NCBI RefSeq assembly: GCF_003570995.1
Contig: NZ_QXIY01000043.1
Coordinates: 1-44,620 of the forward strand
Reading direction: 5' to 3'
Length of the DNA: 44,620 bases
DNA from: Candidatus Cryosericum septentrionale
GTDB taxonomy: Bacteria > Caldisericota > Caldisericia > Cryosericales > Cryosericaceae
Shown: positions 35,078 to 42,067 of the stretch, piece by piece
How positions within the stretch are numbered: position 1 is the stretch's first letter
Layout of the letters: each line of letters starts with the position of its first letter
The notes under the pieces: model-generated
Database searches by the model: none
Told to the model about the DNA's origin: nothing
The model's input: only the letters and a program-made list of their open reading frames with translations
Position numbers and translations under genes: made by a program

Positions 35078-35740
35078 TTAGCCTCTGCGCTCAGTGCTTC
35101 CGCCGGGCCCCGTGGTGCGCGGACTCGGGCCGCCTCGCGTCTCAGCCCCGCCCGCAACCCGGGTGGTTCGTGTAGGCGCGACTCTGGTCTCAGTTCGTGG
35201 AGGCGCGACCATTGGGCGCGGTTGGCGACTGGGCGTCGGTGCTGGTGACTCAGCGAAGTCCATCCCACGACACTCTACTGTGTGGCTGTAGAGAGGTCTC
35301 GAACCGGAACTCTCAACTTGCCGAAGCGCCTCGCGAATAGCGCCTCTATCGCCTCGCGGGAGGGAGGACGTATCGATTGCGGGTCTCACGACGTGAAGTG
35401 CGATGCCTTCATCTTGGGCCGTGGCCACAGCACCGGACGTGAACCCTACGCTCGAAATCATGAACGCTTTGTGGGCAGCTACCTTTTCGCGGACCTTCGC
35501 AAGGAGCATGACGTCGGGCTGATCCACTTTATCTGAAGCCCTCCACTTGGCGTTCGCGATGTTCAAGTACTGGGCGATCTCGTCGCCCGTCTCCCAGTAG
35601 AGGTCGATCTGATGCGCGTACGTCGGAAGATTCGATCTCTGGGCGTTTGGAATCGTCACCGATTTCACATCGTCAACACTGAGCCCGACCTTCTCGGCGA
35701 TGAAGAGGCGGCACAGTTCCTCGTACTGGTCACTATCCAT
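35078..35740 (-). CDS. Mrr-like restriction endonuclease domain protein (cassette gene)
   Basis: 220-aa protein. ATG 35740 follows GGAGGG by six bases. The N-terminal 120 residues look like an Mrr_cat fold: DQYEELCRLFIAEKVG, then D46 in HQIDLYWE, N63-A-K65 in YLNIANAKWR at the ExK position, KAFMISSVGFTSGAVATAQD and GIALHVVRP. The usual Glu/Gln before the catalytic Lys is replaced by Asn, so nuclease activity is uncertain. The last 90 residues are low-complexity, rich in Pro, Arg, Thr and Gly, and probably disordered. It lies between two attC-like sites with 15-27 bp of spare DNA, exactly as in an integron cassette. It would act on foreign or modified DNA if active. Confidence 0.7.
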   Translation of the reverse strand: MDSDQYEELCRLFIAEKVGLSVDDVKSVTIPNAQRSNLPTYAHQIDLYWETGDEIAQYLNIANAKWRASDKVDQPDVMLLAKVREKVAAHKAFMISSVGFTSGAVATAQDEGIALHVVRPAIDTSSLPRGDRGAIREALRQVESSGSRPLYSHTVECRGMDFAESPAPTPSRQPRPMVAPPRTETRVAPTRTTRVAGGAETRGGPSPRTTGPGGSTERRG

Positions 35741-35766
35741 CAGCGTCCCTCCGTCCCAGCCTGTAC

Positions 35767-35856
35767 GCATAACGCGATGCGCATGAGCAGTTGGCTCGCT
35801 GCGCTCTCACCGACATCATAGCTTCGCGGCCAATCTGCCCGATGCGCTTGTTAGGC
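35767..35856 (-). repeat. attC-like recombination site 2
   Basis: 90-bp imperfect palindrome with left core GCATAAC (35767-35773) and right core GTTAGGC (35850-35856). The arms GCGCATGAGCAG (35779-35790) and CTGCCC-G-ATGCGC (35835-35847) pair with one mismatch and one bulged G. The stop codon of the HEPN-like gene lies inside the right core, as often seen in cassettes. Confidence 0.8.
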
Positions 35857-36363
35857 CGCCCCTCCCAATTCGAGGATGCGCTTGCGGACTGCTTGAGCCA
35901 ACTCGCCAAGACCATAGGCACCCCTCAACTGGTTCTCGTAGACATACCGTGCCTGCTCGAAGACGAGGTCCATCTCACGGAGCACATCGTGGATCGCGAA
36001 TGAGACCTTTGGAACCTGCGCCTTCATAGCTTGCGCGAGCGGATTGGCCGCAATCAGCCTCTCGAACGTCTGGGCGATCTCAGCCTGGCTATCCGGCGAC
36101 AGGTCGGCGAAGAGAATGCGAAGACTGTGGGTTCGCAGACAATCTCCTCGTTCAAGGACCGCGAGACACTTCATGTACAGCTCGACGGCAAGGGCGTCAC
36201 ACACGACGCCCGGCCACAGGTAAGGGGTCGTGACGTAGCGCTGCGGCCCAGAGAGGACGCGATTGTTTGCCTGGTGCAGAAGAGCGGCGGATTCGTCGAA
36301 ACCGGTGGCAGCAGCGAAGACAGACTTCGCGTCAGGCGTTTCCCTCGCAAGTCCCTGTCCCAT
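35851..36363 (-). CDS. HEPN-like protein (cassette gene)
   Basis: 170-aa helical protein. Residues 48-95 (LWPGVVCDALAVELYMKCLA then CLRTHSLRILFADL) follow the HEPN helix pattern, with H79 before a leucine-rich helix. The C-terminal part (about 110-168) is helical (VSFAIHDVLREMDLVFEQAR). No clear R-x4-6-H catalytic motif is visible, so it may be a non-nuclease HEPN such as those pairing with nucleotidyltransferases. The stop TAA is inside attC-like site 2. The start lies 31 bp from an IS1111-type element that entered the preceding attC. Its own ribosome binding site is weak, and the insertion probably cuts it off from upstream transcription. Confidence 0.6.
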   Translation of the reverse strand: MGQGLARETPDAKSVFAAATGFDESAALLHQANNRVLSGPQRYVTTPYLWPGVVCDALAVELYMKCLAVLERGDCLRTHSLRILFADLSPDSQAEIAQTFERLIAANPLAQAMKAQVPKVSFAIHDVLREMDLVFEQARYVYENQLRGAYGLGELAQAVRKRILELGGAA

Positions 36364-36483
36364 CGTCCGCCTTGGCGATTCGTGGTTGGCCTAGTCACTA
36401 TGAGATGGCCGGTCCGATCCGCGTATAGCGTGGATCATCCGCGGGAATCGGCCCGCGGTGCCGACACACGGAAAGGACCGGCC

Positions 36484-37578
36484 ATGTACGAGTTTACGCA
36501 CATCGGACTGGACGTGCACAAGGACACGATCGCCGTGGCCGTGCTGCGATCGGGCACGACGACATGCGACGAACGCGTGATCCCCAACACCCCCGAGGCG
36601 GTGCGCAAGCTGCTTTCCGGCCACCCCGATCCGTCGCTGCTCAGGACCTGCTACGAAGCCGGGCCGACCGGCTATGACACCCAGCGGCTGATCGCCTCGC
36701 TGGGGATCGCCTGTGACGTGATCGCGCCCTCGCTGATCCCCAGGCGCGCCGGCGTGCGCGTCAAGACCGACCGCTCCGACGCGCGCAACCTGGCACATCT
36801 TCACCGAGCGGGCGAGCTGACCTGCGTTCGCGTCCCGACGCCGGCCGAGGAAGCGGTGCGCGACCTCGTCCGCACGCGCGAGGAGCTGAAATCGGACCGC
36901 CGGATCGCCCGGCAGAGGATCCGCAGCTTCCTCTTGCGCTACGGCCGCCGCTACCCGGCACCCGGCGCCAGATGGAGCTGGAGGTTCGAGGTGTGGATGC
37001 GCGCCCTGCGCTTCGACGAACCGGCGTCGCAGGCGGCCTTCGAGCACCTGCTCGGCGCCTACTTCGTGCGCGACTCGCAGCTTTGCGCCGTCGACAGGCA
37101 GATCGCCGAGCTCGCCACACTCGACCCGCTCGCGGGTGGCGTGGCGCGCCTGCGCGCCTTTCGCGGGATCGACACGCTCACGGCGGTGACGCTGCTCACC
37201 GAGACGGGCGACTTCCGCCGCTTTGGCTCGGCGGGCTTCTACATGGCGTTCACCGGGCTCACACCGTCCGAGCACTCGAGCGGAGCGACGATCCGGCACG
37301 GTTCGATCACCAAGACCGGCAACCGGCATGTGCGCCGGGTCTTGGTCGAGGCCGCCTGGGCCTACCGCTACGCGCCGGCGGTGCGTGGCGCCCACGCCAA
37401 GCGCCTCGAGGGCCAGCCGCCCGAGGTGGCGGCGTACTCCTGGGCGGCGCAGTGTCGTCTGCATGCCACCTACCGCAAGCTCGCCGCCAGGAAGGGCCCC
37501 AACAAGGCGGTCGTCGCCGTAGCGCGGGAGCTTGCCGGCTTCGTCTGGGGTGCGATGACTCAAGACATCGGGGCGTAG
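36484..37578 (+). CDS. IS110/IS1111-family transposase (DEDD + Ser)
   Basis: 364-aa transposase. The N-terminal RuvC-like DEDD domain opens MYEFTHIGLDVHKDTIAVAV, with D10 as the first acidic residue, and TDRSDARNLAHLHRAGEL follows. The C-terminal Transposase_20 part reads FRGIDTLTAVTLLTETGDFR, MAFTGLTPSEHSSGATIRHG, ITKTGNRHVRRVLVEAAWAY, containing the TPSEHSSG serine region used for strand exchange. ATG 36484 is the family start, with AAAGGA upstream; a longer open frame reaches back into the neighbouring gene and is not credible. Length and motifs are intact, so the element may be active. IS110-type enzymes are guided by an RNA from the element's own non-coding end. Confidence 0.92.
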   Translation: MYEFTHIGLDVHKDTIAVAVLRSGTTTCDERVIPNTPEAVRKLLSGHPDPSLLRTCYEAGPTGYDTQRLIASLGIACDVIAPSLIPRRAGVRVKTDRSDARNLAHLHRAGELTCVRVPTPAEEAVRDLVRTREELKSDRRIARQRIRSFLLRYGRRYPAPGARWSWRFEVWMRALRFDEPASQAAFEHLLGAYFVRDSQLCAVDRQIAELATLDPLAGGVARLRAFRGIDTLTAVTLLTETGDFRRFGSAGFYMAFTGLTPSEHSSGATIRHGSITKTGNRHVRRVLVEAAWAYRYAPAVRGAHAKRLEGQPPEVAAYSWAAQCRLHATYRKLAARKGPNKAVVAVARELAGFVWGAMTQDIGA

Positions 37579-37801
37579 AGACACGCCATGCAGGCGGGCG
37601 GGCGCCACACACCGGAGAGATCCTCGTCGACGTTATGCGACGTTAGAGCAAGCGCGCACCTAGTGGGAGGCAGGCTCCGGTCCGATCGAGATGTGCGGTT
37701 TTGAAATCCGCGGATATCAGCATGGTCGAGCGCCGATCCCATGTGCCCGCCCGCTTGCACCGACCTGTCCTGCGCGACCGCCCTAAAGGACGCGGGGGTT
37801 G
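37579..37801 (+). ncRNA. candidate seekRNA/bridge RNA region of the IS1111-type element
   Basis: The 223-bp non-coding right end is much longer than the left (about 85 bp). This is the layout of IS1111-group elements, whose guide RNA comes from downstream of the transposase gene. It contains hairpin-forming stretches and, at 37631-37655, CGTTATGC and ACGTTAGAG. These resemble the attC core boxes seen here (GTTATGC, ACGTTAGGC). RNA boundaries are not determined. Confidence 0.4.
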
Positions 37802-37819
37802 ACCGGCCATCTCATATCA

Positions 37820-37901
37820 ACGTGAGGCGTTTGAGCAGCGCCGGCTGGCTATGAAGGAAATCGCAGCGCTGCTGGGCGTCTGCTCGAAACGCTTGTTAGG
37901 C
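37820..37901 (-). repeat. attC-like site 1, split by the IS1111-type element
   Basis: Right core GTTAGGC is at 37895-37901. The arms GCGTTTGAGCAG (37827-37838) and CTGCTC-G-AAACGC (37880-37892) pair over 12 bp, with one bulged G at 37886. The left core GCCTAAC is broken: GCCTA is at 36389-36393 and AC at 37820-37821, with the IS between. Without the IS the site would be about 87 bp. Confidence 0.8.
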
Positions 37902-37908
37902 ACGCCGC

Positions 37909-38088
37909 CTACTCTTCGGGGAGCTCGCGAATCGCTCTGCGGACATTCGCTTCGGCATCGTCGAGCTCCCGGACTGCGTCCCTGATCTCCCTCACGGCGT
38001 CCCCGCCCTTGCGCTCAGCTCGCTTGAGAGTATCTCGAGCGTCTTCGATGGATCTCAAAGCCCTCTTCAGCTTCGCCTTCACCTCCAT
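37909..38088 (-). CDS. 59-aa helical protein (cassette gene)
   Basis: Starts MEVKAKLKRALRSIEDARDT at ATG 38088, with AGGGGGG three bases upstream. The whole protein is charged and alpha-helical with heptad-like spacing (AVRELDDAEANVRRAIRELP), so a coiled-coil or helical hairpin is likely. No known family is recognised. It sits between a core site (38115) and attC-like site 1, so it is the first cassette in the array. Small helical proteins in cassettes are often antitoxins or modulators, but nothing here shows that. Confidence 0.6.
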   Translation of the reverse strand: MEVKAKLKRALRSIEDARDTLKRAERKGGDAVREIRDAVRELDDAEANVRRAIRELPEE

Positions 38089-38114
38089 GACCCCCCCTGG
38101 TCGACTTCTGCTGT

Positions 38115-38121
38115 GCCTAAC
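38115..38121 (-). repeat. lone attC/attI-type core site
   Basis: GCCTAAC on the plus strand (GTTAGGC on the cassette strand) is at the upstream edge of the first cassette. No paired arms are found within 150 bp on the far side, so it is either the end of a truncated attC or an attI-like site. The second integrase gene starts 400 bp away, divergent from the cassettes. Confidence 0.5.
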
Positions 38122-38397
38122 AATGAGTATGCAAACTGTGTAAGACGTCGAGCACACCCTACGCTTCTCCACGTAAGAGGTCTCCGGTCCTCGTGGACGC
38201 GTGGGATATGCAGTCTGTGTACGCCAGGTCAGAGCCCGTCCGTCGGGCTTCCTACGCCGTGGCGCCCCCTGTTGAGCACGCGCGTGATGAGGTCAAGAGC
38301 CCGCCCAGCCACCCCCTGCGGCCGAAGTGCTGGAGGTCACCCGATCCACTGAGGCCCACGATCGTGCTGCTCAGCGCGGTGCCGCCGACGCGAAGCC

Positions 38398-38527
38398 GAC
38401 CAGCCGCGCACCACAAAGGTGGCTCGCCGCCCTCTCCCCCGTGCTTTCGGTGCGCCTGGTCTCGTTGCTGGAGGTCTTCACCAGAGCGATGGTGTTCCCA
38501 CAGTCACACGCACGAAGGGAGCGCCCC
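38398..38527 (+). promoter_or_regulatory. conserved integrase leader, copy 2
   Basis: Matches 1884-2011 over its length, including CCGTGCTTTCGGTGCGCCTG and the final ACACGCACGAAGGGAGCGCC. Small indels show it is a diverged copy, not an assembly duplicate. Confidence 0.6.
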
Positions 38528-39775
38528 ATGCAGGGTCACATCCGCAAGCGCAGCAAGGGCTCGTGGGAGTACATCATCGACATCGGCCCCCACCCCGCCC
38601 AGCGCTGCTCGGCCTGTCATCGCCGCTTCTGGGTCGAGCGCCGCCCCAAGGGTGAGTGTCCGAAGTGTGGCGGCAGATTGACTGAGACCGAGGAGCGCCG
38701 CCGCCAGACCAAGGCCGGCTTTGCCACGCGCAAGGAAGCGCAGGTGGCGATGAACAAGACGCTGGTCGCCGTCGAGGAGCACACTTACGTCGCCCCCACC
38801 CACCTGAGCCTGCGCAACTACCTGACCAACGAGTGGCTGCCGGCGATCGAGTCGACGATCCGCGCCTCGACCTTTCGCAGCTACAAACAGCACGTCGAGT
38901 GCCACATCTGCCCGCACATCGGCTCGGTGCAGATGCAGAAGCTCTCCGGGTCGGCGATCAACGCCCTCTACGCCAAGCTGGCTGTCTCCGGCAAGCGTGA
39001 CGCTAAGACTGGCCTCTCGGCACTCTCCATCCGCCACACGCACGCCACCCTGCACCGCGCCCTCAAGGATGCGGTGCGCTGGGAGCGGACCACCCGCAAC
39101 CCCGCCGACGCCGCCGACCCGCCGCGGGTCGCTGGCGGTGGCCATGAGATGAAGACCTGGGATGCCAGGCAGCTGGCTGCCTTTCTGACCGCGACGCGCT
39201 CGGACCGTCTTGGCGGTCTCTGGCATCTGCTGGCGATGACCGGCATGCGCAGGGGCGAGGCGCTGGGGCTGCCCTGGGAGGACGTCGATCTGGAGGCAGG
39301 CAGGATCTCGGTGCGTCGCGCGCTGATCCCCAACGGCAAGGTCGTGGTCGTCTCCGAACCGAAGACGGCGCGCGGACGGCGCTCGATCGCGCTCGACCCC
39401 GAGACGATACTTGTGCTGCGCGAGCAGGCGGCGCGACAGCTTTCAGACCAGCAGCGCAAGGGCAACGAGTGGCGCGACACGGGGCTGGTGTTCACCAAGG
39501 AGGACGGCGAGGCCTGGCACCCGGAGGTCGCCAGTCGCTTCTTCCGCCAGGCGGTGAGACGCGTGGCGCTACCGACCATCCGGTTGCACGACCTGCGCCA
39601 CACCCACGCGACGTTGGCGCTGCGTGCCGGCATTCACCCGAAGGTGGTCTCCGAGCGCCTCGGACACGCGACGATCTCGATCACGCTCGACACCTACTCG
39701 CATGCGATCCCGGCGATGCAGGAGGAAGCGGCGGCGCGGATCGCGGAACTGGTCTTCTCGTGCGACACCGCGTGA
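38528..39775 (+). CDS. tyrosine recombinase/integrase with N-terminal zinc ribbon (copy 2)
   Basis: 415-aa paralogue of the 2012-3268 integrase, differing mainly at scattered positions and at a shortened linker near residue 203. The zinc ribbon (CSACHRRFW then CPKCGG), the core-binding domain and all catalytic motifs (GMRRGEALGL, EPKTARGRR, LHDLRHTHA, RLGHATI, LDTYSH) are intact. ATG 38528 is fixed by GAAGGGAG and by alignment with copy 1; longer in-frame starts run through the leader. It is divergent from the attC-type cassette array, with 400 bp between. The sequence lacks IntI-specific features, so I do not regard it as the integron integrase; it more likely belongs to a genomic island. 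Confidence 0.92.
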   Translation: MQGHIRKRSKGSWEYIIDIGPHPAQRCSACHRRFWVERRPKGECPKCGGRLTETEERRRQTKAGFATRKEAQVAMNKTLVAVEEHTYVAPTHLSLRNYLTNEWLPAIESTIRASTFRSYKQHVECHICPHIGSVQMQKLSGSAINALYAKLAVSGKRDAKTGLSALSIRHTHATLHRALKDAVRWERTTRNPADAADPPRVAGGGHEMKTWDARQLAAFLTATRSDRLGGLWHLLAMTGMRRGEALGLPWEDVDLEAGRISVRRALIPNGKVVVVSEPKTARGRRSIALDPETILVLREQAARQLSDQQRKGNEWRDTGLVFTKEDGEAWHPEVASRFFRQAVRRVALPTIRLHDLRHTHATLALRAGIHPKVVSERLGHATISITLDTYSHAIPAMQEEAAARIAELVFSCDTA

Positions 39776-39880
39776 AGACCCGACGCTCTCTCGCTCATAG
39801 CCGATTCCCTGCAGCGGCCACGATGTTTCGTGTGGACTCGAATGGTAATCTTCTGCTGTCTATTCTGAGGGGGACAACAG

Positions 39881-42067
39881 TTGGAAGACCGGCGGCCGCT
39901 GGACAATCGCTACTCTGGGCCCCTTGAGTCAGTGGACGGCATCCTGCGCGAGTTTCGGCTCAGGTTGCAAAACACCTTCGCGGATAGCCTCGTGTATCTC
40001 GGCACCACCACGCCTCAAGACGAGTTCTCTCGGGGTGAAGCTGCAGACATCGACGTGATGCTGGTGTTCGAGGCGCTGTCAGATGCTCATCTGCACTACG
40101 TCGAGCGGATGATTCAAGGCCTTATGCAGAAATACCGAGTCTCCCTCGACACCCGCCTATATGAAGTCGCCCAGTTGGACGGTGCCGATTCCGGGAGAGG
40201 AATACCCCTGGTGAACCGGTTTCTTCTGCATCGATTCCTCCGCGACCTCTATGGAAGGAACCCCTTCGCTGAGGCGAAGTTCGATGGCCAGCAACTGGCA
40301 GAGGCATGCAAGGCAAGAATCACCTCGCAGCAGGAGCGCATAGTCGAGGCCTTGTCGCTTGTCTCATGGGATGCAGCACAGATCCGCCAAGTGTGCCAAG
40401 CCGTGTTCGACGCAGTCCGAGCCTTCTTAATCCTAGAGAATGAACCGCGGGTCGGGAAGCTCGACGCTGCCCAGTACTTTCAACAGGCCTACCCAGGATA
40501 CGAAGAGCTTCTTCCCATCTACCGCTGCTATCAGCGGCCGGAAGACGTGGCATCCTGGGCGGACCTACTCCTCGACGCGTACGCCCTGGTCAGGCATCTG
40601 AAGCTCAGGTCTTCCCGGCCGACTCGCACCGATGCAGTCCTCTTGGTCAATACGCCATCGTCGTTGATGCCGCACCCAAGAGACGATTACCTGGAGCGAG
40701 ACCCTAACATGCCGCTTGGCCTCGTCTGCATCGCGTCGTACTGCAACGAAGAGAGTCATTCAGTGTCTATTCTCGACGCCTACGCAGAGAACCTTGGGGC
40801 CCTTTCCACAGTAGACAGAATCTTCCAGGACCCGACGAGAGTGTCAAGAATCATCGGCTTCAACTGCTCGTCCCCGAACGTCCACATCGTGCACAGAATC
40901 GCTCACTATCTGAAGCGAGTGGACCCACACTTGGTTGTGGTCTGCGGCGGTCCTCATGCGACTTTGGCTCCGGAACACACGCTTGCCCAAGGCGATGTCG
41001 AGTATGCCGTGGTGGGTGAGGGGGAGCAGACCTTCTTGGAGCTCGTGGAGCGCATTTTCAGCAACCAGGACATCAAAGGCCTTTCGGGTGTTGCCTCGAT
41101 GAGAAATGGGAGACTGATCTGCGGCCCAACTCGTCAAAGGCTGAGCTTGGACCACATCCCTCTCCCCGATTTCCGTCTTCTCCCACTGGAAGGGCGCTAC
41201 TTCAGAAAGCGGAGAAGAATCTACCTGCATGCCACAAGAGGCTGCGACCGCAACTGTATCTTCTGCTCGGTGCCAAAGTGCTGGGAGGGCGGTGTGCGTG
41301 CAATTCCCATGGATTTGTTCGTCAAGCAGATACAGCTGTGCCAGCAACACTACGCGGCTGACGAGTTCCAGATCGTGGATGACAACTTCTCGCACCAGAA
41401 AGGGACCATCATTCGCAGCTTCCTGTCGGCGCTGGACTCCGCGAATGCCTCTCTTCGCTGGAAATGCCAAGCGAGAGCTGATCAGCTCGACTCGGAACTC
41501 ATCAGCTTGATGGCGTTGCATGGGTGCTTCGAGATCGACCTGGGCATTGAGTCGGGCTCGCAGCGACTGCAGAAGTACATTCGCAAGAACCTGGACTTGA
41601 CGGCAACGGCTCAGGTTGTCCAGGACATCTGCGACAACGGGATGCTGTGCAAGGCCTTCTTCATGCTGGGCTTTCCTGAGGAGACCTACGCTGAAATCGC
41701 GGAGACGATCAACTACTCCGTGAATCTCAAGCACGCAGGCCTCAAGGACGTCGCCTTCTTCCCCGTCATGCCGTTCCCGGGGACCGAGATCGCCGAGATC
41801 ACCAAGAAGACCGTTTTCCAGGGAGCCATCGTGGACGAGGCCGACGTTCTCGACCCGTCGTTCGAGGGCCGGCACCTGAGGAAGTACTCGGCGAAGCCTG
41901 AGGTCTCATTGAATGAGGACTTCACTCCGGACGAACTCAGAATGCTCGTTCGCTTTGCCTACCACACGTTCAATGCTGGACAACCCGTGACTAGCCTGAA
42001 AGAGAATTTCGAATCGTATGTCGCGGTTGAGGAGGAGGGGGTCTATGGCAGTTCGGCTGTTTCCTGA
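39881..42067 (+). CDS. nucleotidyltransferase domain fused to B12-binding-type radical SAM enzyme
   Basis: 728-aa fusion. TTG 39881 is the start, with GAGGGGG seven bases upstream. Residues 20-100 look like a DNA polymerase beta-type nucleotidyltransferase: LVYLGTTTPQDEFSRGEAAD runs into D56-I-D58 (AADIDVMLVF), with a third candidate, D90, in VSLDTRLYE. A helical segment (about 135-243) resembles the helical partner of minimal NTases. Residues 250-395 form a cobalamin-binding-type Rossmann fold (IIGFNCSSPNVHIVHRIAHY, VVVCGGPHATLAPEH, VVGEGEQTFLEL) without the canonical DxHxxG histidine. Residues 440-680 form the radical SAM domain, with C455-xxx-C459-xx-C462 (ATRGCDRNCIFCSVP), GIESGS and FFMLGFPEET. 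It should bind a 4Fe-4S cluster and SAM. The reaction is unknown. It overlaps the next gene by 23 bp. Confidence 0.85.
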   Translation: MEDRRPLDNRYSGPLESVDGILREFRLRLQNTFADSLVYLGTTTPQDEFSRGEAADIDVMLVFEALSDAHLHYVERMIQGLMQKYRVSLDTRLYEVAQLDGADSGRGIPLVNRFLLHRFLRDLYGRNPFAEAKFDGQQLAEACKARITSQQERIVEALSLVSWDAAQIRQVCQAVFDAVRAFLILENEPRVGKLDAAQYFQQAYPGYEELLPIYRCYQRPEDVASWADLLLDAYALVRHLKLRSSRPTRTDAVLLVNTPSSLMPHPRDDYLERDPNMPLGLVCIASYCNEESHSVSILDAYAENLGALSTVDRIFQDPTRVSRIIGFNCSSPNVHIVHRIAHYLKRVDPHLVVVCGGPHATLAPEHTLAQGDVEYAVVGEGEQTFLELVERIFSNQDIKGLSGVASMRNGRLICGPTRQRLSLDHIPLPDFRLLPLEGRYFRKRRRIYLHATRGCDRNCIFCSVPKCWEGGVRAIPMDLFVKQIQLCQQHYAADEFQIVDDNFSHQKGTIIRSFLSALDSANASLRWKCQARADQLDSELISLMALHGCFEIDLGIESGSQRLQKYIRKNLDLTATAQVVQDICDNGMLCKAFFMLGFPEETYAEIAETINYSVNLKHAGLKDVAFFPVMPFPGTEIAEITKKTVFQGAIVDEADVLDPSFEGRHLRKYSAKPEVSLNEDFTPDELRMLVRFAYHTFNAGQPVTSLKENFESYVAVEEEGVYGSSAVS

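Larger units (their letters stand above)
36394..37819 (+). mobile_element. IS110-family (IS1111-type) insertion sequence inserted in an attC core
   Basis: The element is about 1426 bp with perfect 15-bp inverted repeats, TATGAGATGGCCGGT at 36399-36413 and its complement at 37802-37816. They are subterminal: about 5 bases outside on the left and 3 on the right. Subterminal repeats mark the IS1111 subgroup of IS110. Removing 36394-37819 joins GGCCTA to ACGTGAGG and restores a GCCTAAC core that completes an attC-like site with 37820-37901. No target duplication is seen, as expected for this family. Confidence 0.85.

Noticed and set aside
36391-37608. 405-codon minus-strand open frame
   Set aside because: Antisense shadow of the IS110-type transposase; composition is Arg/Ala/Gly-rich with no family pattern.
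38528-39775. Reading the integrase next to the cassettes as IntI
   Set aside because: It has an N-terminal zinc ribbon and arm-type domain, lacks the extra IntI segment before the HxxR motif, and has a paralogue at 2012 with no cassettes.
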